64,000 nucleotides of DNA, taken from Rhodovibrio salinarum DSM 9154. GTDB lineage: Bacteria; Pseudomonadota; Alphaproteobacteria; Kiloniellales; Rhodovibrionaceae. A model generated the notes under the pieces. That model ran no database searches. It had not been told where the DNA came from and saw only the letters and a program-made list of their open reading frames with translations. The position numbers and the translations under genes were made by a program. The stretch lies in NCBI RefSeq assembly GCF_000515255.1, contig NZ_KI911559.1:3290693-3354692 (forward strand), in the 5' to 3' direction. Positions 42,843-51,413 of this stretch are shown in pieces; positions within the stretch are counted from its first letter, which is position 1; the number at the start of each line of letters is the position of its first letter.

Positions 42843-43478
42843 CTAGCGGTAGGCCTTGCGCAGGGTGGCATAGGCCTGGTTGACCATCTTCAGCCGGTCC
42901 TCGTTGGTCCGGTCGCCGCCGTTGGCGTCGGGGTGGAAACGCTTCACCAGCTCCTTGTAGCGCACCTTGATCGCCGCGAACGTGACCGGTGGGTCCAGGC
43001 CCAGCTCGGCAAGCGCGCGGTCGGTCTCGCCGGCATGGGTGGTGCCGGCGCCCTTCCCGGTGCCGTCGTGAGCGTTCTGCCAAGACCGGTGGCGGTTCTC
43101 CTCCCACTGCCGGCGGGCGCCTTCCTGGTCCTGCTGCTCCTCGTGGAAGAAGCCGAAGTCGTCACGCCAGCGCGGGCCGTGCCCAATCGAGCCGAACGGC
43201 CAGCTGGGCCGATGCCAGCAGCTGTCGCGCCGGCGCTCCTGCTCGATCTGCGCCTCCGACATACCGGCGTAGTAGTTCCAGGCGCGATTGTACTCCCGTA
43301 CGTGCTCCAGGCAGAAGTAGTAGTACTCGTTCAGCCGATCGCGGCTGCGCGGCGCCCGGTAGTGGCCGGTTTCGCGACAGCCCGGGCGGTCACAGGTGCG
43401 CACCTCCGTCTCCTGACGGAAGAAGCGCCGCATGCGCTCGAACGGTTTCTGCAGGGCCTCGGAATCGGTGCGCGCCAT
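42843..43478 (-). CDS. J-domain protein with N-terminal Cys motif, upstream of cobST
   Basis: This 211-residue protein has a C-terminal J domain (about 150-211) with HPD at 182-184 in KRFHPDANGGD, so it should stimulate a DnaK-type chaperone. The N-terminal part (about 28-65) contains CDRPGC and FCLEH, a C-x4-C and C-x2-H arrangement that looks metal-binding. The middle is rich in Trp, Arg, Glu and His, with no known fold. Placement upstream of cobS-cobT on the same strand is frequent in alphaproteobacteria, suggesting a linked role, which is an inference. The gene before it on this strand, an EamA transporter, ends 94 bases upstream. Confidence 0.85.
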   Translation of the reverse strand: MARTDSEALQKPFERMRRFFRQETEVRTCDRPGCRETGHYRAPRSRDRLNEYYYFCLEHVREYNRAWNYYAGMSEAQIEQERRRDSCWHRPSWPFGSIGHGPRWRDDFGFFHEEQQDQEGARRQWEENRHRSWQNAHDGTGKGAGTTHAGETDRALAELGLDPPVTFAAIKVRYKELVKRFHPDANGGDRTNEDRLKMVNQAYATLRKAYR

Positions 43479-43572
43479 GATACCTGAAGTATGGGCGGCG
43501 CTCCGGGGTGAGGCAAGCTGTCCACCGGACTACCTCGCACCAGCCCGTCGCGTTCTGGCTCAGCGACCTGGC

Positions 43573-44553
43573 TCAGCGACGCCGTCGTGCCCGCAGGTCC
43601 GCCAGGTTGACGAGCGCCATGCCGCCCACGATCAGCGCCAGGCCGCCCAGGCGGGTAGCCGACAGCGTCTCGCCCAGGAACAGCGTGCTCATGATCACGC
43701 CGGCCGTCGGCACGCCGAGCAGGCCGAGCGAGGTGGAGATCGCCGGCAAGCTGCGTTGCACCGTCACGACCGCCCAGAACCCAAACGCGGTGGCGAGCGG
43801 CCCGTTGAAGACCAGGATCGCGATCAGTTCGCTTGACCAGGTGACCTGCGCATCCCCCTCGAAAACGAAGGCGAACGCCAGAAGCACCGGCAAGGCGGTC
43901 AGCATCTGCCAGGGCGCCAGCTGCAGCGGGCTGGAGGTCCAGGTGTGGCGTCGGGTGTGCAGGATGGCGATGGCCCAACCGAGCGCGGCCAACATCAGGA
44001 AGGCGTTGCCCGCCACCACATCCGGGTTCGACCAATCGAATCCCAGCGGGTTGAACAGGACCGCCACGCCGGTCAGCCCCAGGATCAGACCGGCCCCTTT
44101 GCGCGCGCTCAGCCGTTCGCCCAGCAGAAAGACGGCCACCGGCGTGACCCACAGCGGCGTGGTGTAGGCCAGAATCGCCGAACGGCCGGCATCGACGGTC
44201 AGCAGCGCCAGGTTCACCAGCGACAGGAAGCTCGCCATCTGCAACAGCGCGACCGTGATCACGATCGGCATGTCGGCACGCCTCGGCAGGCGCAAGCGGC
44301 CGGTCGCCGCGAGGACGCCGAACAGCGTCACAGCCCCCATCGCCATGCGCGCCGCAGCGAACCAGAACGGCGTGATCGACTGCAGGCCGAGCTTCATCAC
44401 CGGCCAGTTGGCGCCCCACAGCAGGATCACCGCCGCCAGCAGCAGATAGGCGCCCTTGGTCCCCGGATGGTGACCGCTGCCCGCGCTTGCGCGAGAGGGG
44501 GCGGTGTTCTGGACGGAATCGGCAGCCGGTTCGCTGTCGGCGCGCGCGCTCAT
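43573..44553 (-). CDS. EamA-family (DMT superfamily) transporter
   Basis: This 326-residue membrane protein has about ten hydrophobic segments in two EamA repeats. The first helix is LLLAAVILLWGANWPVMKLG, with the conserved WGxN; SAILAYTTPLWVTPVAVFLLGE lies at the end of the first repeat and GVIMSTLFLGETLSATRLGG at the end of the second. The cytoplasmic N-terminal 34 residues are low-complexity. Substrate is unknown. ATG at 44553 is chosen because the longer frame to 44865 would add an Arg/Trp-rich, non-family segment and run into the divergent bolA gene. It is related in family but not closely similar to the transporter at 10991-11881. Confidence 0.87.
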   Translation of the reverse strand: MSARADSEPAADSVQNTAPSRASAGSGHHPGTKGAYLLLAAVILLWGANWPVMKLGLQSITPFWFAAARMAMGAVTLFGVLAATGRLRLPRRADMPIVITVALLQMASFLSLVNLALLTVDAGRSAILAYTTPLWVTPVAVFLLGERLSARKGAGLILGLTGVAVLFNPLGFDWSNPDVVAGNAFLMLAALGWAIAILHTRRHTWTSSPLQLAPWQMLTALPVLLAFAFVFEGDAQVTWSSELIAILVFNGPLATAFGFWAVVTVQRSLPAISTSLGLLGVPTAGVIMSTLFLGETLSATRLGGLALIVGGMALVNLADLRARRRR

Positions 44554-44703
44554 CAGACCTCTGGCAACGGTTGGGATAAGAAACCTCGGATCGCGCCGCG
44601 AACGCGACGGCACCATACACGCTATCACCCACCTACCACGCTGCAAGCGCGGGCGGTCGGGATGCTGCGTCCCGCCCAACGCACGGCTGCCCTGTCCACC
44701 TGC

Positions 44704-44731
44704 TTGACAGCGCCCCCACCCCCGCGATGCT
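44704..44731 (+). promoter_or_regulatory. Candidate bolA promoter
   Basis: A perfect TTGACA (44704-44709) is followed after 16 bases by GATGCT (44726-44731), a 3 of 6 match to the -10 box. It lies about 50 bases before the bolA ATG, in the 229-base divergent spacer with the EamA gene. Confidence 0.4.
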
Positions 44732-44782
44732 GTCGCGCGCGTCGGCCACCACCCACCCCGTTCAACACAGGACAACCTTGCC

Positions 44783-45067
44783 ATGCAGTTCGCCCAACGG
44801 ATCGACCACCAGCTGCGCCAGACCTTCGAGATCGAGCGCCTGGAGATCATCGACGATTCGGCCAAGCACGCTGGCCACGCCGGCGCCCATCCCGAGGGCG
44901 AGACACACTTCCGGGTGGTCGTCGTCTCGCTCGACTTCGATGGCGTCAGCCGGGTTGCGCGTCAGCGCATGGTCTACGACGCGCTCAAAGCCGAAATGGG
45001 CGAACGCGTACATGCCCTGCAACTGTCCTGCCGCACGCCGGACGAGGACGCCAAGCTGACGAGCTGA
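44783..45067 (+). CDS. bolA: BolA family protein
   Basis: This 94-residue protein has the BolA fold: an N-terminal helix (QRIDHQLRQTFEIERLEIID), the loop with conserved histidine HAGHAGAHPEGETHFRVVVVS, and the helix-turn DFDGVSRVARQRMVYDALKAEMGERVHALQL with the RxRxVYxxL-type signature. BolA proteins work with monothiol glutaredoxins in iron-sulfur cluster trafficking and in morphology or stress regulation. Upstream TTGACA suggests its own promoter. In many alphaproteobacteria bolA lies beside the J-domain/cobS/cobT block; here an EamA gene intervenes, with bolA on the opposite strand. Confidence 0.93.
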   Translation: MQFAQRIDHQLRQTFEIERLEIIDDSAKHAGHAGAHPEGETHFRVVVVSLDFDGVSRVARQRMVYDALKAEMGERVHALQLSCRTPDEDAKLTS

Positions 45068-45207
45068 CTTCGCCCATCGTCCGGATACACGCTTTCGTTA
45101 GAACAGTCGGAATATACAAAATCTATAGTTGCATTTCTGGTGCGCTGGCATACGCTCGCCTGACACCCTTATTCCGTGCAATTCTCCGAGGGGCGGGCAA
45201 CGGATAG

Positions 45208-45522
45208 ATGAGTGCGAACGGGGCGGACAGTGAACTGGTGGCATCGGGGTTGATCAACCGCAATGTCACGGTAAACGGGCGGCGGACCAGCCTACGCCTG
45301 GAACCGGAAATGTGGGATGCGCTGGAAGAGATCGCCAAACGCGAAGGCGTGCGTGTGGGCGATGTGGTCTCCCGGATCGACCGCAGTCCGCGCGGCCGCG
45401 GCGCCGGCCTGACCGCACGGGTGCGGGTCTTCGCGATGGGTTACTTCCGCGCCGCCGCGACGGAGAGCGGCCACATGAACGCCGGCCACGGTCTGTTTTA
45501 TGGCCGGGCGGCGCGCCGCTGA
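45208..45522 (+). CDS. Ribbon-helix-helix domain protein (RHH_4 type)
   Basis: This 104-residue protein has a ribbon-helix-helix-like core: a basic strand NRNVTVNGRRTSLRLEP, then MWDALEEIAKREGVRVGDVVSRID and a second helix AGLTARVRVFAMGYFRAA, matching the RHH_4 group common in alphaproteobacteria. Such proteins are presumed DNA-binding regulators, but no target is known. The 140-base upstream spacer is unusually AT-rich and includes GGAATATACAAAATCTATAG (45110-45129), a plausible promoter zone; the ribosome binding site is the CGAGGGGCGGG region. It converges on the DUF2889 gene, with only 16 bases between stops. Confidence 0.8.
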   Translation: MSANGADSELVASGLINRNVTVNGRRTSLRLEPEMWDALEEIAKREGVRVGDVVSRIDRSPRGRGAGLTARVRVFAMGYFRAAATESGHMNAGHGLFYGRAARR

Positions 45523-45538
45523 AAGTGGGCGTCCCGTC

Positions 45539-46099
45539 TCAGTCGCCGGTGTAGTGTTCGGGCCATTCGCGCTTGGCCACCGACCCATCGCTGCGGAAGG
45601 CATGACAGCTGTCGAGCAGCGGCGGCCGGCTGCCCTGGATCGACCGGATTTTTCCCTCCTTCTGCAAGACCGGATAAATCGTCTGGAAGGCGGGTGTGGC
45701 CATCGCGCCCAGGAGCTCGGTGATGTGGGTGCACCCTTCGGTACCGGCGAACAGCTCCTTTAACGTCTTGCGCCAGCCGGTCGCGATCCGCTTGCCCACC
45801 AGCTTCTCATAGTTTGCCGCGATCGCCGGGCAGATGCCGAACGGCCCGGCGTTGGTGCAGACCTCCACATCGCGGACGATGAAGCGGTCGTCCACTGTGA
45901 GGCGCACCTCCATGTCGTGCAGTGGCTCGCCCGGCTGGATCTCGCCGCGTTCGGTGTTGGTGAAGGGATAGCCCTTGGTGTCGACGATCCGGCCCTCGAT
46001 GTCCCACAGGCCATCCGACCGGCGGAAGCCATCGAACGCGTAGGTGCGGGTGTGCAGATGTGCACGCTCGGCGGGGGCGGAGAGAGGCATCGGGGCCAT
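45539..46099 (-). CDS. DUF2889 domain-containing protein
   Basis: This 186-residue soluble protein matches DUF2889: AERAHLHTRTYAFDGFRRSDG, LWDIEGRIVDTKGYPF, a conserved acidic strand MEVRLTVDDRFIVRDVEV, CPAIAANYEKLVGKRI, then GWRKTLKELFAGTEGCTHITELL. The conserved Cys and His in GCTH suggest a functional site. No biochemical function is established for the family to my knowledge. It lies on the same strand as, and just downstream of, the ribosomal cluster terminator, so it probably has its own transcription. Confidence 0.82.
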   Translation of the reverse strand: MAPMPLSAPAERAHLHTRTYAFDGFRRSDGLWDIEGRIVDTKGYPFTNTERGEIQPGEPLHDMEVRLTVDDRFIVRDVEVCTNAGPFGICPAIAANYEKLVGKRIATGWRKTLKELFAGTEGCTHITELLGAMATPAFQTIYPVLQKEGKIRSIQGSRPPLLDSCHAFRSDGSVAKREWPEHYTGD

Positions 46100-46144
46100 C
46101 CTTCGTCTGTAACGGACGGTATCCTAGCGGCCGGGGCTAGATAC

Positions 46145-46182
46145 GAAAACGGCCGCCTCGCGGATTAACGCGCGGCGGCCGT
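46145..46182 (-). terminator. Rho-independent terminator of the ribosomal protein cluster
   Basis: On the - strand ACGGCCGCC (46182-46174) pairs with GGCGGCCGT (46157-46149), and inside it CGCG pairs with CGCG around a 6-base loop. TTTTCG follows on the - strand (last stem base plus 46148-46145). It lies 54 bases beyond the rplQ stop and closes the alpha operon before the DUF2889 gene. Confidence 0.88.
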
Positions 46183-46235
46183 CTCGGGCGCCCGTGCGAA
46201 AAAGCACAGCGCCTATCCTGGAGAGCGGGCGAGGC

Positions 46236-46661
46236 TTACTCCTCGTCCTCCATCTCGTACTCCTGCTCGGCCGTCGGGCCGGAGTCCGCGCCCTTCCAGT
46301 TGGGGTCGCGGTCGACCAGCTCGATCACCGCCATGGGCGCGCAGTCGCCCTGCCGGAAGCCGGCCTTGAGCACGCGGGTGTAGCCGCCCGGACGGTCCTT
46401 GTAGCGCGGGCCGAGTTCGTCGAAGAGCTTCTTCGTCATGCGCTCGTCGCGCAGCTGAGACGCGGCGCGGCGACGGGAATGCAGGTCGCCCTTCTTGCCC
46501 ATCGTAATCAGCTTGTCGGTCACGCGCCGCAGCTCCTTGGCCTTCGGCAGCGTGGTCACGATCTGCTCGTGCTTGATCAGCGAGGTCGCCATGTTGGCGA
46601 ACAGCGCCTTGCGGTGGCTTTGCGTGCGGTTGAGCTTCCGCCCGCTCTTCATGTGGCGCAT
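46236..46661 (-). CDS. rplQ: 50S ribosomal protein L17
   Basis: This 141-residue large-subunit protein has the L17 signature at its start: [28 protein letters not shown], then [24 protein letters not shown]. The last about 20 residues are acidic ([10 protein letters not shown]), longer than in E. coli L17 (127). The frame is open upstream to 46829, but ATG at 46661 has AGGAGAGATCTCC just before it and begins the conserved sequence. It is the last gene of the alpha operon, 255 bases after rpoA with a hairpin between. Confidence 0.96.
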   Translation of the reverse strand: MRHMKSGRKLNRTQSHRKALFANMATSLIKHEQIVTTLPKAKELRRVTDKLITMGKKGDLHSRRRAASQLRDERMTKKLFDELGPRYKDRPGGYTRVLKAGFRQGDCAPMAVIELVDRDPNWKGADSGPTAEQEYEMEDEE

Positions 46662-46848
46662 GGAGATCTCTCCTAGACTCGTGCCCGGGCGCGGCGTATC
46701 CGCCCGGTCGGGTGTTCCCGCATCCTCCGTGAACTCGCCGGATCTCGCGGTACGAGACCGATTGCGTGACTCCGACGCCGCGGCGACTGTCGTTTCAACC
46801 GCCGGGTACGCCGGCTGCGCCCTCGCCATCTCCCCCGGGCGCCCAGGG

Positions 46849-46880
46849 AAAGCCCGCCGCAGGCCAAGCCCGCGGCGGGC
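46849..46880 (-). terminator. Terminator-like hairpin between rpoA and rplQ
   Basis: On the - strand GCCCGCCGC (46880-46872) pairs with GCGGCGGGC (46860-46852) around an 11-base loop and is followed by TTTCCC. It begins 37 bases after the rpoA stop in the 255-base spacer before rplQ. The short T-run suggests a weak attenuator rather than a full stop. Confidence 0.55.
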
Positions 46881-46916
46881 AGTCTCTCAGCAGGCCTGCA
46901 ACGTCGCTGGCAGCCG

Positions 46917-47933
46917 TTAGTACGGCTCCTCCAGCTTACGGGCCAGCTCCTCGATATTCTCCGGCGGCCAGCCCGGCACATCCATGCCGAGCGCCAAGCC
47001 CATCTGCTGCAGCACTTCCTTGATCTCGTTCAGCGACTTGCGGCCGAAGTTCGGCGTCCGGAGCATCTCCGCCTCGGTCTTCTGGACGAGGTCGCCGATG
47101 TAGACGATGTTGTCGTTCTTCAGGCAATTCGCCGAGCGGACCGACAGCTCCAGCTCGTCGACCTTGCGCAGCAGGTTCGGGTTGAACGGCAGTTCGCTGG
47201 AACTCTCCTGCTCGCCACGCTGGCTCGGCTCCTCGAAGTTGATGAAGAGCTGCAGCTGGTCCTGCAGGATGCGCGCCGCGAGCGCCACCGCGTCTTCCGG
47301 GCTGACCGCGCCGTTCGTCTCGACGTCCATGGTCAGCTTGTCGTAGTCGGTCACCTGGCCGACACGGGTGTTCTCGACCCGGTAAGCCACCTTGACCACC
47401 GGCGAGTAGACCGCGTCCACCGGGATCAAGCCGATCGGCGCGTCTTCCGGGCGGTTCTGGGTCGACGGCACGTAGCCCTTCCCGGACTCGACCGTCATTT
47501 CCATGTCGATCCGCGCGCCGTCGTCCAGCGTGCAGATCACGAGGTTCGGGTTCATCACGTCGATGTCGTGGCCGGTCTCGATCTGACCCGCCTTGACCTC
47601 ACCCGGGCCCTCGCCGCGCAGGCGAATGCGCTTCGGCCCCTCGCCGTGCATCTTCAGGCCAAGCGCCTTGACGTTCAGGACGACGTCGGTGACGTCCTCA
47701 CGCACGCCGGCGATCGACGAGAACTCGTGCAGCACACCATCGATCTGGATCGAGGTGACGGCCGCACCCTGGAGCGAGGACAGCAGGATCCGACGCAGGG
47801 CGTTGCCCAGCGTCAGCCCGAAGCCGCGCTCCAACGGCTCCGCGACAACCTGGGCGAAGCACTTGGGATCGCTCCCGCCCTGGATGTCGAGCTTGTTCGG
47901 CTTGATAAGTTCAGTCCAGTTCTTCTGCAGCAC
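46917..47933 (-). CDS. rpoA: RNA polymerase alpha subunit
   Basis: This 338-residue subunit dimerises to start assembly of RNA polymerase. The N-terminal domain includes [28 protein letters not shown], the RpoA hallmark for dimerisation. The C-terminal domain (about 250-330) has [30 protein letters not shown] and the helix-hairpin-helix [14 protein letters not shown] that contacts DNA UP-elements and activators. Length equals that of typical alphaproteobacterial RpoA. It lies 173 bases after rpsK, with a strong hairpin between. Confidence 0.97.
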   Translation of the reverse strand: MLQKNWTELIKPNKLDIQGGSDPKCFAQVVAEPLERGFGLTLGNALRRILLSSLQGAAVTSIQIDGVLHEFSSIAGVREDVTDVVLNVKALGLKMHGEGPKRIRLRGEGPGEVKAGQIETGHDIDVMNPNLVICTLDDGARIDMEMTVESGKGYVPSTQNRPEDAPIGLIPVDAVYSPVVKVAYRVENTRVGQVTDYDKLTMDVETNGAVSPEDAVALAARILQDQLQLFINFEEPSQRGEQESSSELPFNPNLLRKVDELELSVRSANCLKNDNIVYIGDLVQKTEAEMLRTPNFGRKSLNEIKEVLQQMGLALGMDVPGWPPENIEELARKLEEPY

Positions 47934-48020
47934 GGCTGGTGCCCCATGCTCGTTCGAAAGTGTCGCTTATCGGGCCGGTATCGAGCGCGTCTGCGGTCGA
48001 TGGCCCTGAAACGCACGGAT

Positions 48021-48046
48021 GCCGGCCGGGCATAAACCCGGCCGGC
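48021..48046 (-). other. Perfect 10-bp hairpin between rpsK and rpoA
   Basis: GCCGGCCGGG (48021-48030) and CCCGGCCGGC (48037-48046) form a 10-bp perfect GC stem with a 6-base loop (TTTATG on the transcribed strand). No T-run follows. It lies in the 173-base spacer ahead of rpoA and may be a processing or pausing site. Confidence 0.55.
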
Positions 48047-48106
48047 GGTCCGGAGTTCCGTGATCGGCGTCGATCCGCGGCCGGTTCAAGACCACGGCAG
48101 ACGCCG

Positions 48107-48499
48107 TTAGACGCGCCGGCGCTTCGGCGGCCGGCAGCCGTTATGCGGGATCGGCGTCACGTCGCGGATCGCGGTGATCGTGAAGCCACAGGCCTGCAGC
48201 GCACGCAGCGCCGACTCGCGCCCCGAGCCTGGGCCCTTCACGTTCACGTCCAGCGTCTTCATCCCGTGTTCCTGCGCCTTGCGGCCGGCTGTGTCGGCGG
48301 CAAGCTGGGCGGCGTAGGGCGTCGACTTACGCGAGCCCTTGAAGCCCATTTGGCCGGCGCTGGCCCAGGAAATCGCGTTGCCCTGGACATCCGAGATGGT
48401 GATCGTGGTGTTGTTGAAGGTCGCCGTCACATGCGCGATGCCCGAGGTAATATTCTTTTTCTCGCGCTTGCGCAGGCGCCCCTGGGTAGCCTTTGCCAT
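48107..48499 (-). CDS. rpsK: 30S ribosomal protein S11
   Basis: This 130-residue platform protein of the small subunit has the S11 sequence: [48 protein letters not shown], then [20 protein letters not shown] and the C-terminal [15 protein letters not shown]. Length matches E. coli (129). It follows rpsM after 110 bases, a spacer that includes the palindrome TCGACGCGTCGA at 48540-48551. Confidence 0.97.
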   Translation of the reverse strand: MAKATQGRLRKREKKNITSGIAHVTATFNNTTITISDVQGNAISWASAGQMGFKGSRKSTPYAAQLAADTAGRKAQEHGMKTLDVNVKGPGSGRESALRALQACGFTITAIRDVTPIPHNGCRPPKRRRV

Positions 48500-48609
48500 G
48501 CCGTTTCGCCGTCCTTGACTGGTCTATCGCGCTCGGTGCTCGACGCGTCGAACGATCTGCGCCGGCAGCGCACCGGCCGAACCTTCCGACCGGGCACCGC
48601 CCACGGGTG

Positions 48610-48984
48610 TTACTTGCGGCCCTTCTTGCCGGCGATCGCCTTCGCCGGCCCCTTGCGGGTACGGGCGTTGGTGTGGGTACGCTGACCACGCACCGGCAGC
48701 CCCTTGCGGTGCCGCAGGCCGCGGTAGCAGCCCAGGTCCATCAGGCGCTTGATGTTCACCGCCGTCTCGCGGCGCAGATCGCCCTCGACCGTGTAGTTGT
48801 TGTCGATGGTTTCGCGCACGCGGACCAACTCATCCTCGGTCAGGTCGTTGACCCGCCGCTCTTCCGGAATGCCGACCGACTCGCAGATCTTGTGCGCCTG
48901 CGTGTGGCCGATCCCGTGGATGTAGGTCAGCGCGATGTGGACCTTCTTCTGCGTCGGAATGTTGACGCCAGCAATGCGTGCCAC
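48610..48984 (-). CDS. rpsM: 30S ribosomal protein S13
   Basis: This 124-residue head protein of the small subunit shows [20 protein letters not shown], the H2TH region THIHGIG-type [19 protein letters not shown], and the basic tail [26 protein letters not shown] that reaches the P-site tRNA. It is the first gene of the alpha operon, 353 bases from adk, preceded by AAGGAGACGGCCAC. An own promoter is proposed at 49247-49275. S4 (rpsD), the usual autoregulator in E. coli, is not in this cluster. Confidence 0.97.
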   Translation of the reverse strand: MARIAGVNIPTQKKVHIALTYIHGIGHTQAHKICESVGIPEERRVNDLTEDELVRVRETIDNNYTVEGDLRRETAVNIKRLMDLGCYRGLRHRKGLPVRGQRTHTNARTRKGPAKAIAGKKGRK

Positions 48985-49246
48985 GTGGCCGTCTCCTTAG
49001 AACTCCGCCGTCTCGTTGCCCGCGTCCGGCCCGAATGCCGCCGGCTTCAAAGCCGGGCCGACCCGCTTGGCACGGGCCGGGACGCGCGTGTCTCTACTCT
49101 CGTTTCCACGCGGGGTGCGCGGCGTTGGCGTCTGGCCCTGCCCCGCTGCGCCCGCGATCGCTCGGTAAGCGTGGTCGCGGACCGTCCGGGTATACGGGCA
49201 CGGGACGAGCATCGTCGTCCGCATACGCGTCGGCGCCGGGACGGTC
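48985..49246 (-). other. Long 5' leader of the alpha operon (rpsM-rpsK-rpoA-rplQ)
   Basis: About 260 bases lie between the proposed promoter and rpsM without a convincing gene. The leader has strong secondary structure potential, including the perfect self-complementary CCGGCTTTGAAGCCGG (49041-49056, as read on the transcribed strand). In E. coli a leader before rpsM is the S4 translational control site, but no sequence equivalence can be claimed. A frame at 48997-49275 begins inside the promoter and is not called. Confidence 0.45.
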
Positions 49247-49275
49247 CGTATATAAACCGCTTCCCCGCTTGTCAA
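49247..49275 (-). promoter_or_regulatory. Promoter of the alpha operon
   Basis: On the - strand a perfect TTGACA (49275-49270) is followed after exactly 17 bases by TATACG (49252-49247), a 4 of 6 match to the -10 box within GTTTATATACGG. This is the best sigma-70-type promoter seen in the ribosomal region and allows rpsM-rpsK-rpoA-rplQ expression apart from the spc block. Confidence 0.72.
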
Positions 49276-49337
49276 CCAAGACCCGCAGGCCAGGAGCCTT
49301 TCGCCCCCGGTCCCGAGTCGCGGTTCCGGTCTAACCT

Positions 49338-49991
49338 CTAAGCCTTGCCGTCCAGGATCCGCTTGATCTGGCCGGTGACCTCGTCGATGTCAGCCATGCC
49401 GTCGACCTGCTTCAGCTTCCCCTGTTCGTGGTAGTAGGGAAGGATCGGCGCGGTCTGATCCCGATAGGCTTGCATGCGCGAGCGGACGGTCTCTTCGTTG
49501 TCGTCCTCGCGCCGCTTGAATTCCGTGCTGCCGCAGTAGTCGCAGACGCCCTCGACCTTCGGTGCCTGGTAACGGTCGTGGTAGCCGGCCCCGCACTTGG
49601 CGCAGGAGTAGCGCCCGGTGATCCGGTCGACCAGCGATTCCTCCTCGACCTTCAGCTCGATCACGTGGTCGAGCGACGCGCCACGCTTGCGCAGCATCTG
49701 GTCGAGCGCCTCCGCTTGCGCGGTCGTACGCGGGAAGCCGTCCAGGATGAAGCCGTTCTGACAATCGGGCTGACTGATCCGATCCTCGATCATCCGGACC
49801 ATCAAATCGTCCGGCATCAGCTCGCCCGCGTCCATCACCTTCTTGGCCTGCTGGCCCAGTTCGCTGCCAGAGGCAACAGCCGCGCGCAGCATATCGCCGG
49901 TGGCGAGCTGCGGGATGCCGTAATCCCGCTCCAGGCGCTTAGCCTGGGTGCCCTTGCCGGCGCCTGGCGGCCCCAGAAGGATGATGTTCAT
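49338..49991 (-). CDS. adk: Adenylate kinase
   Basis: This 217-residue enzyme interconverts ATP plus AMP and two ADP. It begins with the P-loop MNIILLGPPGAGKGTQAKRL, has FILDGFPRTTAQAEALD, and a long-form LID domain with four cysteines (CAKCG then CDYCGS, about 130-155) expected to bind zinc, a feature of many but not all Gram-negative enzymes. ARG-type residues follow in DDNEETVRSRMQAYRDQTAP. The ATG overlaps the end of secY by 4 bases, so the two are translationally coupled, the usual secY-adk arrangement. Confidence 0.97.
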   Translation of the reverse strand: MNIILLGPPGAGKGTQAKRLERDYGIPQLATGDMLRAAVASGSELGQQAKKVMDAGELMPDDLMVRMIEDRISQPDCQNGFILDGFPRTTAQAEALDQMLRKRGASLDHVIELKVEEESLVDRITGRYSCAKCGAGYHDRYQAPKVEGVCDYCGSTEFKRREDDNEETVRSRMQAYRDQTAPILPYYHEQGKLKQVDGMADIDEVTGQIKRILDGKA

Positions 49992-51334
49992 GAACGCCTC
50001 CCCTTAAGCTTCGATTTCCGGATCAGCCCCTCGTACTGGTGGGCCAGCAGATAGGACTGAACCTGTTGCACCGTGTCCATGGTGACCGACACCACGATCA
50101 GCAGGCTGGTTCCGCCGAAGTAGAAGGGCACATTGTACTGCGCCACAAGGATTTCCGGCAGCACCGCCACCAGCGCGAGATAGATCGCACCGACCGCAGT
50201 CAGGCGCATCAGGACATAGTGGATATAGTTCGACGTGTTCCGCCCCGGGCGGATGCCCGGAATGAAGCCGCCGTTCTTCTTCAGGTTCTCCGCCGTGTCG
50301 TCCGGGTTGAACACGATCGAGGTATAGAAGAACGCGAAGAAGACAATCAGGGAAACGTACAGCGCCAGATACAGCGGTTGCCCACGGCCTAGCAGCGCGG
50401 TCACGGTGGTCAGCCAATCCGGTCCCCCCTGGCCGGAAAAGCCAGCGACCGTCAACGGCATCAGCAGCAGCGAGGACGCGAAGATCAGCGGGATCACGCC
50501 GGAGCTGTTCAGCTTGATCGGCAGGTGCGAACTCTCGCCGCCGAACATCTTATTGCCGACCTGACGTTTGGGGTACTGCACGATCAGTCGACGCTGCGCG
50601 CGCTCGATGAACACGATGAAGGCGATCACCGCGACCGCCATCACCAGCACACCGATGATCACCCCGCTCGACAGCGCGCCCGTTCGGCCAAGTTCCATCG
50701 TACTGGCGAAGGCGCTCGGGAGGTTCGCCACGATGCCCGAGAAGATGATCAGCGAGATGCCGTTGCCCACGCCGCGCTGAGTGATCTGCTCGCCCAGCCA
50801 CATCAGGAAGATCGTACCGCCGGTCAGCGTGATCACGGTGACAAAGCGGAAAAACAGCCCGGGATCGATCACCGCGGAGCCGCCGCCAGGGGCGTTCATC
50901 CCCTCCAGGCCGACGGCGATGCCATACGCCTGGACCGCCGCCAGGCCAACCGTGCCGTAGCGGGTGTACTGATTGATCTTCTTCCGGCCGGTCTCGCCTT
51001 CCTTCTTGAGCTGCTCGAGGCTCGGCGACACGGCCGTCAGCAGCTGCATGATAATGGCAGCCGAGATGTAGGGCATGATCGACAGGGCGAAGATCGTCAT
51101 GCGGCTCAGCGAGCCACCGGTGAACATGTCGAACATGCCCAGCATGCCCTGCGACTGCTGCTGGAAGATCCGGTCCAGCGCGATCGGGTCGATCCCCGGC
51201 ACCGGGATATACGTTCCCAGGCGGTAGACCACCAATGCGGCCAGGGTGAACCAGATCCGCTTCTTCAGCTCGGTCGCTTTGGCGAAACTGCGGAAATTGA
51301 TGTTTTGAGCCAGTTGCTCGGCGGCGGATGCCAT
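49988..51334 (-). CDS. secY: Preprotein translocase subunit SecY
   Basis: This 448-residue protein is the channel of the Sec translocon in the inner membrane, with about ten transmembrane helices. Conserved segments include RIWFTLAALVVYRLGTYIPVPGID in the first helix, GGSLSRMTIFALSIMPYISAAIIMQ, FIVFIERAQRRLIVQYPKRQ (cytoplasmic loop C4 region) and GFIPGIRPGRNT before helix 8. Length matches E. coli SecY (443). It overlaps adk and is separated from rplO by 194 bases that include a strong hairpin. Confidence 0.97.
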   Translation of the reverse strand: MASAAEQLAQNINFRSFAKATELKKRIWFTLAALVVYRLGTYIPVPGIDPIALDRIFQQQSQGMLGMFDMFTGGSLSRMTIFALSIMPYISAAIIMQLLTAVSPSLEQLKKEGETGRKKINQYTRYGTVGLAAVQAYGIAVGLEGMNAPGGGSAVIDPGLFFRFVTVITLTGGTIFLMWLGEQITQRGVGNGISLIIFSGIVANLPSAFASTMELGRTGALSSGVIIGVLVMAVAVIAFIVFIERAQRRLIVQYPKRQVGNKMFGGESSHLPIKLNSSGVIPLIFASSLLLMPLTVAGFSGQGGPDWLTTVTALLGRGQPLYLALYVSLIVFFAFFYTSIVFNPDDTAENLKKNGGFIPGIRPGRNTSNYIHYVLMRLTAVGAIYLALVAVLPEILVAQYNVPFYFGGTSLLIVVSVTMDTVQQVQSYLLAHQYEGLIRKSKLKGRRS

Positions 51335-51413
51335 GGGTCCGGTGTCCTTAAGATCCTCACGTCGCGCACGGACGGCAGGCTTTGGGTCTTAGCAGACCCG
51401 GCCCCCGAACGGC

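Noticed and set aside
46662-46829. In-frame N-terminal extension of L17 in the rpoA-rplQ spacer
   Set aside because: The extra 56 residues are low-complexity, and AGGAGA immediately precedes the conserved start at 46661.
48997-49275. 92-codon frame on the - strand in the alpha operon leader
   Set aside because: Its start overlaps the -35 box of the proposed promoter, so it could not be fully transcribed from it, and it has no family resemblance.
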